NCBI RefSeq assembly: GCF_022568835.1
Contig: NZ_JAKZHV010000008.1
Location: 1 to 64,000 of the forward strand
Source of the DNA: Arsenicicoccus piscis
GTDB taxonomy: Bacteria; Actinomycetota; Actinomycetes; Actinomycetales; Dermatophilaceae
Length of the DNA stretch: 64,000 nt
Reading direction: 5' to 3'
Position 1 is the stretch's first letter. Each line of letters opens with the position of its first letter. Below the pieces are notes generated by a model. That model saw only the letters and a program-made list of their open reading frames with translations. It ran no database searches and had not been told where the DNA came from. A program made the position numbers and the translations under genes. Below are positions 55,126-63,804 of this stretch, piece by piece.

Positions 55126-55452
55126 CCGGCACCGATTTCCCACGGCATCGAGTAGCCCTTGGTCACTGCTCGTAGATTCCCTAGACCACCTGGGCGATTT
55201 GGGCTGAGAAGTCCGCGTTTGTCTGCTGTGAAAACGGGTCCAATAGGGCGGATTTCGGGCGGCCCGATCGTACTCTGGAAGAGCCGCTTGGGACCGAGGG
55301 GACGCCTCACGCCAGCCGTGCCGACGCAGATCGGCCCGCGCTCGCCGCGATGGGGACACGGATCGGACCGAGCACTTCCGCCACCAGGCAGCGACGCCCG
55401 GCCCCCATCTCGCCAGATCGGTCGACGTCACGTCGCGCCGAGGAAAGCCGTC
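55126..55452. other. Leader region of the Pel-like operon
   Basis: 327 bp, lower in GC over the first ~130 bp than its surroundings. TTGTCT at 55219 and CAATAG about 16 bp downstream could be a -35/-10 pair. The plus-strand frame is open back to 55159 but its sequence is Arg/Pro/Gly-rich without family features, so I start the gene at 55453 (GAGGAAAG upstream). No riboswitch was recognised. Confidence 0.4.
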
Positions 55453-56973
55453 GTGAGCACTCTCGAACGCCCGCTCGATCCCCTCACCTCACCCGACCCC
55501 ACCCGGTCCGCCGCGTCCGCCGACGCCGCTCGACCCACCACCGCCCTGATCCTCGTCGGCCTGTCGATGCTCGGGACCGCGCTGCTGCCCGTGCTCGCGC
55601 ACGTCGTCGCCACGACCGTGCTGGTCGTCGTCGGCAGCGTCGTCGCCCTGGTCACCGTCGCCCTGATGGTCGGGGTGCGCGGCAGCTCGTCGCACACGCC
55701 GGGGCTGCACCGCCGCCTCGACCTGCCGGCCACGGCCCGCTCCAGCGGCCGGATGGCCTGGGAGCTCGCGCTGCACCTGTCGCCCGTCATCCTGCTGACC
55801 GCCGCCTACCCGCTCGCGGCGCAGCGGATCGTCGGCGTCCAGATCGGCGGGGTCGACCTGATGACCCTCCTGCTCGCCTCCTCGGTGACCGTGCCCTGGC
55901 TCACCCAGAGCGGCTGCCTGCCGATCTACCGCGTCGTCGGGCCGCTGCTGCCCGTTCAGTCCGACGAGGACCTCGACCGGGTCAAGGCGGCGTTCCTGCG
56001 CTTCTGGCCCGGCGCCTTCGTGCAGGCCCTCCCGGTGGTCGCCCTCTTCGCCGTGCTCGTCGAGTCGGTGCTGCGCCTGCCGCTCGCCGCGCTCGCGGTC
56101 TACGTCGGCCTGTGCCTGGCGCACCTCGCGTTCGTCCAGGCGCTCGTCGTGGTCAACGCCGGTCGGCGCCGCGGCCTGTGGGCGCTGTCGTGGGCGGCCT
56201 ACGCCGCGGCCCTGCTCGCCGCTCCCGCGCTGTGGTTCCTGCCGCCGCTCGTCGCGACCCTCGTCGCGTGCTGGTCGCTTCGCGGCGCGCTCACCCCGGC
56301 GCGTGAGTCGCTCGGGGTCCGCACCCTGCCGATGCGCGAGGTGGCCGTCGACCTGCTCCGCGGCCTGCTGCTCGGCTCGGTGCTGTGGGCCGACAAGGTG
56401 CTCGTCTTCCTCGCCGGCGGTGGGCAGTTCGCGGTCCAGACCGTCTTCCTGGCGCTGATGCCGGCCGTCGTCGCCTACAACTTCTACTTCGTGCGCCTCG
56501 CGCCGCGCTTCGACCGCGGCGTCCTGGACCTGCGCGACGCGATGGAGTCGCTGCCCGCGTCGCGGCTGACCGGCGTCTCAGCCGGCCTCGTCGGCACGGT
56601 CGTCGCCACCGTGGCCCGCGCGGCCCTCGTCGGCGCGCTGCTCACCATCGCCCTCACGGCCGTCGTCGTAGCCCTCGACCCGGCCGACGCGGTGCTGTCG
56701 GCGACCGTCTCGGTCGCCTCGTGGCTCTTCCTCGTCATCACCCTGCTCGCCTACAAGCTCGACTACATCGGCGAGCGGGTGCGCGCCCAGGTGATCAGCG
56801 GAGCGCACCTGCTGATCGCGGTGCTCGCGTTCACGCTCTTCAGCGGGACCGCGTCCTACGCCGTCCTCGCGCTCGGCGACACGCTCGTCCTGGCGCTCGC
56901 GCTGCACCAGGCGCGCGACCGGTGGCGCAGCCCGGAGTTCACCCTCTTCTGGCGCCACGCGACGGGCTGGTGA
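55453..56973 (+). CDS. pelG: PelG-like polytopic membrane protein (exopolysaccharide exporter family)
   Basis: 506 residues, about 12 transmembrane helices, flippase-like. PelG features include a hydrophobic start after a short cytosolic leader, LASSVTVPWLTQSGCLPIYR, the soluble SDEDLDRVKAAFLRFWPGAF stretch, KVLVFLAGGGQFAVQTVFLA near residue 310 (WxDKxxFW-like region ALWADKVLVF) and AYNFYFVRLAPRFDRG. In the Pel system PelG works with PelF to polymerise and export the polymer. It lies 4 nt before the PelF-like gene if that starts at 56978. Similarity is by pattern; sequence identity is likely low. Confidence 0.65.
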   Translation: MSTLERPLDPLTSPDPTRSAASADAARPTTALILVGLSMLGTALLPVLAHVVATTVLVVVGSVVALVTVALMVGVRGSSSHTPGLHRRLDLPATARSSGRMAWELALHLSPVILLTAAYPLAAQRIVGVQIGGVDLMTLLLASSVTVPWLTQSGCLPIYRVVGPLLPVQSDEDLDRVKAAFLRFWPGAFVQALPVVALFAVLVESVLRLPLAALAVYVGLCLAHLAFVQALVVVNAGRRRGLWALSWAAYAAALLAAPALWFLPPLVATLVACWSLRGALTPARESLGVRTLPMREVAVDLLRGLLLGSVLWADKVLVFLAGGGQFAVQTVFLALMPAVVAYNFYFVRLAPRFDRGVLDLRDAMESLPASRLTGVSAGLVGTVVATVARAALVGALLTIALTAVVVALDPADAVLSATVSVASWLFLVITLLAYKLDYIGERVRAQVISGAHLLIAVLAFTLFSGTASYAVLALGDTLVLALALHQARDRWRSPEFTLFWRHATGW

Positions 56974-57022
56974 CCCCATGATCCGCCACACCTCAACCCT
57001 CGCTGCGACCAAGGACCTGACC

Positions 57023-58765
57023 ATGAGCACCCCCGAGACCCTGCCGGAGCTCGACCCGCAGTACCCCGAGGTCGACGTGGCGATCGTCATGGAGTCGACC
57101 TACCCCTACCTCAAGGGCGGCGTCTCGGCGGTCGTCCACGACATCCTGCTCGGCAACCCGGACCTGACGTTCGGCATCATCCACCTCACCTGGGACAGCA
57201 AGGCGCCCCACGAGGACCTCTACGGCATGCCCGACAACGTGGCCTGGGTCAAGCCGGTCTACCTGTCGATGGAGGAGCACCAGGCCGACTTCCGCGACCT
57301 GCGCCCGAGCGACCTCGGCATGTCCGCGCGCCAGCGCACGGTGCTGTCGCACCGGGTGTTCGACGCGATGGACGCCATCGTCGCGGGCGACATGGACCCG
57401 TTCTGGGCGCTCTACGACGAGGGGATGAACCCGCACACCCGCACCTACCCGCTCTGGGCGCTGCTCGGCAGCGGCGAGTTCATGGCGGCCCTGCGCCGGC
57501 GGATGCCCGCGCTCGACCTGCCGCTCACCGACCTGTTCTGGCAGATGCGCGAGTTCTTCTCGCTCGCCGCGGCCGTCCTCGGCGCGGACCTGCCGCGCGC
57601 CTCGGTCTACCACGCGCACACCACGGGCTACGCGTCGCTGATGAGCGCGGCCGGCGCCCGCATGCACGGCACCGACTTCCTGCTGACCGAGCACAACCTC
57701 TACGTCCGCGACACGGTCAACACCCGGCTCGACCGCAACATGGCGCTGCCGGTCACCGCGACCGACTACCGCACCTTCGACGTGCCGCTCGCCGACCGCG
57801 CCTGGATGGCCTGGTGGATCGAGATGGGCCGGCTCTGCTACCCCAGCGCGCACACGATCACCTACCTCTACCCCAAGGCGATCACCGAGGCCGCCGACCT
57901 CGGGGCGCCGGTCGAGCGCAGCGTCGTCATCCCCAACGGAATGACCATGAGCGAGTTCAACGACGTTGCAGGACAACGGGATCGGGCGATGGAGGACATC
58001 CTCGCCGGCGACCCCGACCGGACCTGGCGGCTGGTCTACATCGCCCGGGTCGTGCCCATCAAGGGCCTGCTCGACCTGATCGACACCATCGACATCCTCG
58101 TCAACGAGCGCGGGGTCACCAACCTCGTCGTGGACGTCCTCGGGCCGACCGAGCACCTGCCGGACTACTACCAGCAGTGCGTCGACAAGATCGCCGCCAA
58201 GGGGCTCGGGGACTACCTGGTGTTCCGCGGCACGGTCAACGTGCGCGCCATGCTCGGCGACTTCGACCTGCTCGTGCTGCCGTCCTACAACGAGGGCCAG
58301 CCGATCGTCGTCCTCGAGGCGATGACCGCGGGCATCCCGACGGTCGGCACCGAGGTCGGCGGCATGGCGCAGCTCATCGGCGACCCGCTCACCCGCCCCG
58401 GCGGCCAGACCTGGGACGCGTGCGGCCTGCTGACCGTCCCCGGCGACGCCGTGATGATGGCCGACCGGCTGCAGGACGTCTTCGCCGACCGGGCGGGCTA
58501 CGTCGCCATGGCGCACAACGCCCGCGGCCGGGTCCGCGACTTCTTCCAGCTGCACGACGTCACCGGCGCCTACAACCAGCTCTACCGCGAGCTGGCGCAC
58601 CTGCCGCAGCGCACCGCGGCGCAGTCCTCCGCGCTGGCCGACGTCGTCACCGAGCTGGCGATGTCCCCCGCGCAGCAGCACGACCTCGAGGACCAGCTCG
58701 AGCGGCTGGCGCGCTGGCTCGAGGCCGGGGCGCCCATGGGCGTGAGCCATGGCGAGGGCAGCTGA
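57023..58765 (+). CDS. pelF: PelF-like GT4 glycosyltransferase
   Basis: 580 residues from ATG 57023 (AAGGA 7 nt upstream); ATG 56978 would add fifteen. Family GT4. The opening VAIVMESTYPYLKGGVSAVV matches PelF, with YHAHTTGYASLMSAAGARMH and DFLLTEHNLYVRD near residue 220 also PelF-like. GT-B C-terminal motifs are RLVYIARVVPIKGLLDLIDT, VLPSYNEGQPIVVLEAMTAG (E-x7-E) and VGTEVGGMAQLI. PelF uses a UDP-sugar (UDP-GlcNAc/GalNAc) in the Pel polymer. It overlaps the hydrolase gene by 17 nt. Confidence 0.85.
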   Translation: MSTPETLPELDPQYPEVDVAIVMESTYPYLKGGVSAVVHDILLGNPDLTFGIIHLTWDSKAPHEDLYGMPDNVAWVKPVYLSMEEHQADFRDLRPSDLGMSARQRTVLSHRVFDAMDAIVAGDMDPFWALYDEGMNPHTRTYPLWALLGSGEFMAALRRRMPALDLPLTDLFWQMREFFSLAAAVLGADLPRASVYHAHTTGYASLMSAAGARMHGTDFLLTEHNLYVRDTVNTRLDRNMALPVTATDYRTFDVPLADRAWMAWWIEMGRLCYPSAHTITYLYPKAITEAADLGAPVERSVVIPNGMTMSEFNDVAGQRDRAMEDILAGDPDRTWRLVYIARVVPIKGLLDLIDTIDILVNERGVTNLVVDVLGPTEHLPDYYQQCVDKIAAKGLGDYLVFRGTVNVRAMLGDFDLLVLPSYNEGQPIVVLEAMTAGIPTVGTEVGGMAQLIGDPLTRPGGQTWDACGLLTVPGDAVMMADRLQDVFADRAGYVAMAHNARGRVRDFFQLHDVTGAYNQLYRELAHLPQRTAAQSSALADVVTELAMSPAQQHDLEDQLERLARWLEAGAPMGVSHGEGS

Positions 58766-59855
58766 CACCGGGTCCGCGCGCCGCTTCGGCGCGTGGATCC
58801 GCTACGGCGACCCGCTGACCGACGAGCAGGAGGCGTTCGCGCTCGAGCACTACCGGGTCGCGCTGCTGCAGCCGTGGGAGACCGAGCGGGCCGCCCGGAT
58901 GAAGGCGGCGCGTCCCGACCTCACCCTGCTCGCCTACAAGTGCCTGTCCTCGACCCGCTCCTACGAGCCGGGGCCGGTCTACTCGTCGGGGCTGTCGTTC
59001 GCGGAGGCCGACGCCGAGGGGGAGCGGTGGTTCGGCCACCGCCTCGACGGCTCGCGGATCGAGTGGAACACCTACCCCGGGCACTGGCAGATGGCGGTGT
59101 GGGACGAGTCCTACCAGGACCGGTGGATCGCCAACGTGGTCGGCGAGCTCGGCGGCTCGCCGTTCGACGGGGTGATCGCCGACAACGACGTGTTCGACGA
59201 CTACTACGGGCTCTGCCCGCCGATCGAGGGCGGTCGCCAGCTGGCCGACCTGCGGGCGGCGCTGGACGGCTTCGTGCCGCGAGTCGGCCGGTCCCTCAAC
59301 GACATCGGCAAGATCCTGGTCCCCAACATCGCCGAGTCCCGGCGCGACCCCGGCCGGTGGGAGCGCCACGCGGCGTTCGGCGGGGGCTACGAGGAGGTGT
59401 GGCTCGGCTACGAGCCGGAGACCTGGTTCGACCACTGGACCGTGGTCGCGCAGGCGCCGCAGGTCGCCGGGCCCGGCCTGACGATCCTGCGCACCGCGAG
59501 CGACGGCACGAACGACCACCCCAACTTCCGGTACGCCGCCGCGGCCTTCTGGGTCTTCGGCGGCGGCGACGGGGGAGCGTTCACCGCGACCTCGCACGAC
59601 GGCTACGACGCGACGCCGTGGATCCCCGAGCAGGACTTCGACCTCGGTAGACCCGTCCGCAGCGCACGTCGGCGCGGCAACGGGGTGTCGCGCGAGTTCA
59701 CCGACGGCTGGGCCGCGATCAACATGAGCTCGGCCGGTGCGCGGCCGATCACCTTCCGTCCCCCGGCCGGTCTCGTGGACCGCGACGGCCGGCCCGTGCG
59801 CGGCAAGCTGCGGCTCCCGCCCCACCACGGCGTCGTGCTGCGCCGCGCCGCCTGA
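58749..59855 (+). CDS. Putative glycoside hydrolase (GHL15-like) in the Pel-like operon
   Basis: 368 residues, cytoplasmic by sequence (no signal peptide from ATG 58749). FGAWIRYGDPLTDEQEAFAL, LTLLAYKCLSSTRSYEPGPV, FDGVIADNDVFDDYYGLCPP and NIAESRRDPGRWER resemble the hypothetical GHL15 family, a TIM barrel where the D in GVIADND-type strands is a likely catalytic or binding residue. The 17-nt overlap with pelF implies coupled production. It may trim or recycle the polymer made by PelF; lacking a signal peptide it would act inside the cell unless exported with the polymer. Substrate unknown. Confidence 0.65.
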   Translation: MARAADTGSARRFGAWIRYGDPLTDEQEAFALEHYRVALLQPWETERAARMKAARPDLTLLAYKCLSSTRSYEPGPVYSSGLSFAEADAEGERWFGHRLDGSRIEWNTYPGHWQMAVWDESYQDRWIANVVGELGGSPFDGVIADNDVFDDYYGLCPPIEGGRQLADLRAALDGFVPRVGRSLNDIGKILVPNIAESRRDPGRWERHAAFGGGYEEVWLGYEPETWFDHWTVVAQAPQVAGPGLTILRTASDGTNDHPNFRYAAAAFWVFGGGDGGAFTATSHDGYDATPWIPEQDFDLGRPVRSARRRGNGVSREFTDGWAAINMSSAGARPITFRPPAGLVDRDGRPVRGKLRLPPHHGVVLRRAA

Positions 59856-59879
59856 CGGCCCGCGTCCAGGCCGGTGCGG

Positions 59880-59885
59880 CACACT
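59880..59885 (+). promoter_or_regulatory. -10 element of dxr (leaderless)
   Basis: CACACT (xAxxxT) ends 6 nt before GTG 59892. The hexamer is weaker than TANNNT, so confidence is modest. Confidence 0.35.
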
Positions 59886-59891
59886 GGGGCC

Positions 59892-61130
59892 GTGAGTAGA
59901 TCTGTCGCCCTGCTGGGCTCGACCGGCTCGATCGGCACGCAGGCCGTCGACATCGTGACCCGCAACCCCGAGCGGTTCACCGTGACGGCGCTGTCGGCCG
60001 GCGGCGGCAACCTCGAGCTGTTGGCGCGCCAGGCGGTGGACCTGCGGGTCGAGGCCGTGGGGGTCGCTCGCGGCAGCGAGGACGAGGTCCGGGCGGCCCT
60101 GTCGGCAGCGGCGCAGCAGGCGGGGGTCGCCGAGCACCGCCCCACGGTCTACGTCGGGGAGCAGGCCAACCAGCAGGTCGCCCGGCACGGCGCCGACGTG
60201 GTCCTCAACGGGATCACCGGCTCGATCGGGCTGGCGCCCACGCTCGCGGCCCTGGAGTCCGGGAGCACGCTCGCGCTCGCCAACAAGGAGTCGCTCATCG
60301 TCGGCGGCCCGATCGTGCGCCGCGCCGCCCGGCCGGACCAGATCGTGCCCGTCGACTCCGAGCACAGCGCCGTCGCCCAGTGCCTGCGCAGCGGGCGGCG
60401 CGACGAGGTCCGGCGGCTGGTGATCACGGCCAGCGGTGGCCCGTTCCGCGGCCGGTCCCGCGAGTCGCTGCGCGACGTCACGCCCGCCGAGGCGCTGGCC
60501 CACCCCACCTGGGACATGGGCAAGGTGGTCACCACCAACTCCGCCACCTTGGTCAACAAGGGCCTGGAGGTCATCGAGGCGCACCTGCTGTTCGACGTGC
60601 CGTTCAGCGCCATCGACGTCGTCGTGCACCCCACGTCGGACGTGCACTCCATGGTCGAGTTCGTCGACGGCTCGACGATCCTGCAGGCCAGCCCACCCAC
60701 GATGCTCATCCCGATCGCGCTCGGCCTCGCGTGGCCGGACCGGGTGCCGGACGCCGCGCCCGCCTACGACTGGACCCGGCCGCGCACCTTCGAGTTCTAC
60801 CCGCTCGATCCCGAGGCGTTCCGCTCGGTGCCGCTGGCCTACCGGGTGGGGGAGGCCGGCGGGACGTACCCCGCGGTCTACAACGCCGCCAACGAGGAGT
60901 GCGTGGAGGCCTTCCACGCCGGGCGGATCGGGTTCCTCGACATCGTGGACACGATCGAGCGCGTGGTCGACGAGCACCACGCCGGCGGGGAGTCCGCTGC
61001 CAACCCCGGGAACATCGGCTCTGACCTGGACGTTCCTGCGGTGCTACGGGCCGAGGCCTGGGCACGCCGCCGCGCCCGCGAGATCCTCGGTCTCGCCCCG
61101 CTCCAGCACGACGAAAGGTCCGCCTCATGA
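59892..61130 (+). CDS. dxr: 1-deoxy-D-xylulose-5-phosphate reductoisomerase
   Basis: 412 residues, second enzyme of the MEP isoprenoid pathway, NADPH-dependent. RSVALLGSTGSIGTQAVDIV is the nucleotide loop; LALANKESLIVGG, VPVDSEHSAVAQCLR (metal-binding Asp/Glu) and ITASGGPFRGRSRESL and HPTWDMGKVVTTNSATLVNK complete the active site; YNAANEECVEAFHAG is in the C-terminal domain. The start GTG 59892 is preferred over ATG 59874. It overlaps rip1 by 4 nt. Confidence 0.96.
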   Translation: MSRSVALLGSTGSIGTQAVDIVTRNPERFTVTALSAGGGNLELLARQAVDLRVEAVGVARGSEDEVRAALSAAAQQAGVAEHRPTVYVGEQANQQVARHGADVVLNGITGSIGLAPTLAALESGSTLALANKESLIVGGPIVRRAARPDQIVPVDSEHSAVAQCLRSGRRDEVRRLVITASGGPFRGRSRESLRDVTPAEALAHPTWDMGKVVTTNSATLVNKGLEVIEAHLLFDVPFSAIDVVVHPTSDVHSMVEFVDGSTILQASPPTMLIPIALGLAWPDRVPDAAPAYDWTRPRTFEFYPLDPEAFRSVPLAYRVGEAGGTYPAVYNAANEECVEAFHAGRIGFLDIVDTIERVVDEHHAGGESAANPGNIGSDLDVPAVLRAEAWARRRAREILGLAPLQHDERSAS

Positions 61131-62473
61131 TGTTCCTGCTCGGCGTGCTGTTCATGGCCGTGGGCATCGCGGTGTCCATCGCGCTGCACGAGGTGGGTCA
61201 CCTCGCCCCGGCAAAGGCCTTCGGCGTCAAGGTCACGAAGTACATGATCGGCTTCGGGCCTACGCTGTGGTCGCGTCGCAAGGGGGAGACCGAGTACGGC
61301 GTGAAGGCCATCCCGCTCGGTGGGTTCGTGTCGATGGTCGGCATGTATCCGCCCAAGCCGGGTGAGTCCATCAGCGAGGCACCCACGTCGCGGTGGTCGG
61401 CCCTGATCGACGACGCGCGCGCCCAGGGGCAGGCCGAGATCGAGCCCGGCGACGAGGACCGCGTGTTCTACCGGCTCGCGTGGTGGAAGAAGCTCATCGT
61501 CATGGCGGGCGGCCCGACGGTGAACCTGATCATCGCGACGCTGCTGCTCGGGGGGATCGTCACGCTCTACGGCAGCCCGACGGAGGTGGGCGCCAAGGTC
61601 GGCTCGGTCGTGGAGTGCGTGCGCCCCGCGACGTCCACCGCCGCCTCCACCGCTCCGTGCACCGCCTCGGACACCCCGGCACCGGGCGCCGTCGGGGGGC
61701 TCGAGCCCGGTGACGTGGTGCGGTCCGTCAACGGCACCCCCATCCACTCGGCGCGCGAGCTGAGCTCGATCATCCGTCCGAGCGCGGGGAAGGCGCTCAC
61801 CTTCGTCGTCGATCGTGGGGGTCGCGACCAGACGCTGACGATCACGCCGATCGCCTCCCAGCTGCCGCAGCTGGACTCGACCGGAGCGGCGGTGAAGGAC
61901 GCGGCCGGCAAGGTCGCGACGGTGACCGCGGGCTACGTCGGGATCACGAACGTGCCGGTGACCGAGCTGCAGCGGCAGCCCGTCAGCGCCGTGCCGGGCA
62001 TCGTCTGGCAGGGCGTGTCGCAGACCGCGGGCGTGGTGCTGCAGCTGCCGCAGAAGCTCGTGGGTGTGGCGCAGGCGGCGTTCGGGTCGGGGGAGCGGGA
62101 CGTCAACGGCCCGATCTCGGTGATCGGCGTCGGCCGGGTGGCCGGCGAGATCAGCGACGGTCAGCTGGGTGCCGGGATCGGCAGCTCGCCCGGCTCGACA
62201 TTGATCGTGCTCCTGTCGCTGGTCGCGTCGCTCAACCTGGCGCTGTTCGTCTTCAACCTCGTGCCGCTGATGCCGCTCGACGGCGGACAGATGGTCGGTG
62301 CCGTGTGGGAGGGCATCAAGAAGGGCTTCGCCCGGATGACGGGTCGCCCCGACCCCGGGTACGTCGACGTGGCCAAGGCGCTCCCGGTCGCCTACGCGGT
62401 GTCCGTCGCGCTGATCGTGATGTCGGCACTGCTGATGTATGCGGACATCGTGCGTCCCGTGAAGCTGGGCTGA
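61127..62473 (+). CDS. rip1: Site-2 metalloprotease (RseP/Rip1 type)
   Basis: 448 residues. It cuts membrane proteins within the bilayer, typically anti-sigma factors. The zinc motif is SIALHEVGHLAPAKAFGVKV (HExxH) near residue 22, the PDZ domain covers about residues 185-265 (GLEPGDVVRSVNGTPIHSAR), and the second metal motif is FNLVPLMPLDGGQMVGAVWE (LDG) near residue 385. It is coupled by ATGA to dxr. In most actinobacteria ispG follows directly; here an M14 peptidase and a tandem repeat intervene. Confidence 0.93.
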   Translation: MMFLLGVLFMAVGIAVSIALHEVGHLAPAKAFGVKVTKYMIGFGPTLWSRRKGETEYGVKAIPLGGFVSMVGMYPPKPGESISEAPTSRWSALIDDARAQGQAEIEPGDEDRVFYRLAWWKKLIVMAGGPTVNLIIATLLLGGIVTLYGSPTEVGAKVGSVVECVRPATSTAASTAPCTASDTPAPGAVGGLEPGDVVRSVNGTPIHSARELSSIIRPSAGKALTFVVDRGGRDQTLTITPIASQLPQLDSTGAAVKDAAGKVATVTAGYVGITNVPVTELQRQPVSAVPGIVWQGVSQTAGVVLQLPQKLVGVAQAAFGSGERDVNGPISVIGVGRVAGEISDGQLGAGIGSSPGSTLIVLLSLVASLNLALFVFNLVPLMPLDGGQMVGAVWEGIKKGFARMTGRPDPGYVDVAKALPVAYAVSVALIVMSALLMYADIVRPVKLG

Positions 62474-62703
62474 CCGCGCAGGCGTTGGCCCGCAGTCTGA
62501 AGCGTTCAGGGTTGCCGCTTTCGTACCGGGCCATGCTCTGCGCAGTTGTCGTGGCGGCCCCGACCACCTGGGTGGTGTGGGGCTGTCAAGTGCTCGGCCG
62601 TAGCCGTCTCTGGGCCGTCGTGGGCTGGGTCTTGGCCGTTAGGAGCCGCTTGGGGTGTGGTTCGCTCTATGACACAGAGCGTCACTGATGGATACTGAGC
62701 GTC

Positions 62704-63531
62704 ATGAAGTCCTCTCTGGTGCTCACTACGGTGGTCGGGGTCGTCGGCGCCCTCGGCCTGTCGGTTGGTGCTGCCGACGCCGCCGTGCCGGCGGTCAGTG
62801 CGTCTCGGTCCGCCACGTCCTCGGTTGCTGCGATTCAGGGCTCAGCGTCTCTGGGCGCAGCGCTCGCCCCGGCGGCGGCCGTGGCGCCCGCGGCCACGAT
62901 CAAGCAGACGGTGGTGATCGGGCGCAGCAGGGGCGGGCGACCGATCGTGGCGAACCGGCTCGGTGACCCGACGAAGCCCACGGTGGTGCTGCTCACGACC
63001 ATCCACGGCAACGAGCGGCGCAACCACACCGTCGCGGCGTCGCTCAAGGAGGGGCGGGCCGTGCAGGGCATCAACCTCTGGGTCGTGGAGTTCGCCAACC
63101 CGGACGGCTGGGCCAAGGGCTCGCGCTACAACGCGGCTGGGGTCGACCTCAACCGCAACTTCCCGGTCCGGTGGAGCCGCAGCACGACCCGGGCGGGCGC
63201 GCGGGCGGCGTCCGAGCCGGAGGCGCGGGCGCTGATGGCGTTCCTCGACAAGACCAACCCGACGACGGTGCTGTCGCTGCACCAGCCGCTCTACGGGGTC
63301 GACGGGTACGCGCTCAAGGACAAGGCGCTCGCCCAGCGTCTCGCCAAGAACCTCGCCCTCCCACTGCGCTCGTTCAGCTGCACGTCCGGGTGCACCGGCA
63401 CGCTGACCCAGTGGTTCAACGCCACCCACCGTGGCCGAGCGATCACGGTCGAGTTCGGCAAGAGCCCGAGCTGGGGCGCGATGGTGCGCGCGGCCGACGG
63501 GATCCTGCGCAGCGTCGGCGGCCGTCGGTAG
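62704..63531 (+). CDS. Secreted M14-family zinc carboxypeptidase
   Basis: 275 residues. Signal peptide (KSSLVLTTVVGVVGALGLSV...ADAA), then an Ala/Ser-rich linker to about residue 60. Catalytic domain: zinc ligands HGNERR (HxxE) near residue 101 and LSLHQPLYGVDG near residue 195; substrate-binding GVDLNRNFPVRW; catalytic Glu in AITVEFGKSPSW near residue 250. M14 members of this size cleave peptides or peptidoglycan stem peptides; the exact substrate is unknown. It lies between rip1 and ispG, flanked by 230 bp and 270 bp of non-coding DNA, suggesting a later insertion. Confidence 0.85.
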   Translation: MKSSLVLTTVVGVVGALGLSVGAADAAVPAVSASRSATSSVAAIQGSASLGAALAPAAAVAPAATIKQTVVIGRSRGGRPIVANRLGDPTKPTVVLLTTIHGNERRNHTVAASLKEGRAVQGINLWVVEFANPDGWAKGSRYNAAGVDLNRNFPVRWSRSTTRAGARAASEPEARALMAFLDKTNPTTVLSLHQPLYGVDGYALKDKALAQRLAKNLALPLRSFSCTSGCTGTLTQWFNATHRGRAITVEFGKSPSWGAMVRAADGILRSVGGRR

Positions 63532-63546
63532 TGGCACGGCGATGAT

Positions 63547-63657
63547 GCGCAGGATCCCGTGAGCCGCGCAGGTTCGCGTGAGCCGCGCAGGTTCGCGTGA
63601 GCCGCGCAGGTTCGCGTGAGCCGCGCAGGTTCGCGTGAGGTGCGCAGGGTCGGGAGG
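63547..63657. repeat. 19-bp tandem repeat upstream of ispG
   Basis: Units of GCGCAGGTTCGCGTGAGCC start at 63566, 63585 and 63604 (identical), with variant units at 63547 and 63623 and a decaying sixth at 63642. It lies between the M14 peptidase stop and the ispG promoter. Spacing is exactly 19 bp with no spacers, so it is not a CRISPR array. Confidence 0.9.
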
Positions 63658-63792
63658 GCGGCGCCTTACGGGTTCCTGCGCGGATTACCGGTTCGTGCGC
63701 ACAGACGGGGCCGGGCGACGACGCCTGCGCCGACGATGATCCGGGGCGCGGATCCAGTGCGCGCACGGCACGGTGACGACGCCTGAAGGTGG

Positions 63793-63798
63793 GATACT
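63793..63798 (+). promoter_or_regulatory. -10 element of ispG (leaderless)
   Basis: GATACT ends 6 nt before ATG 63805; no Shine-Dalgarno of the usual kind lies at the right distance. Confidence 0.45.
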
Positions 63799-63804
63799 GG
63801 AGCC

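Noticed and set aside
55159..55452. Upstream extension of the PelG-like gene to an ATG at 55159
   Set aside because: The extension is Arg/Pro-rich, partly lower in GC, has no ribosome-binding site and adds nothing resembling PelG; GTG 55453 has GAGGAAAG upstream.
63547..63657. Possible CRISPR array
   Set aside because: Repeats are 19 bp directly abutting with no unique spacers, and no cas genes are present; it is a minisatellite. The same applies to the repeats at 11686 and 45631.
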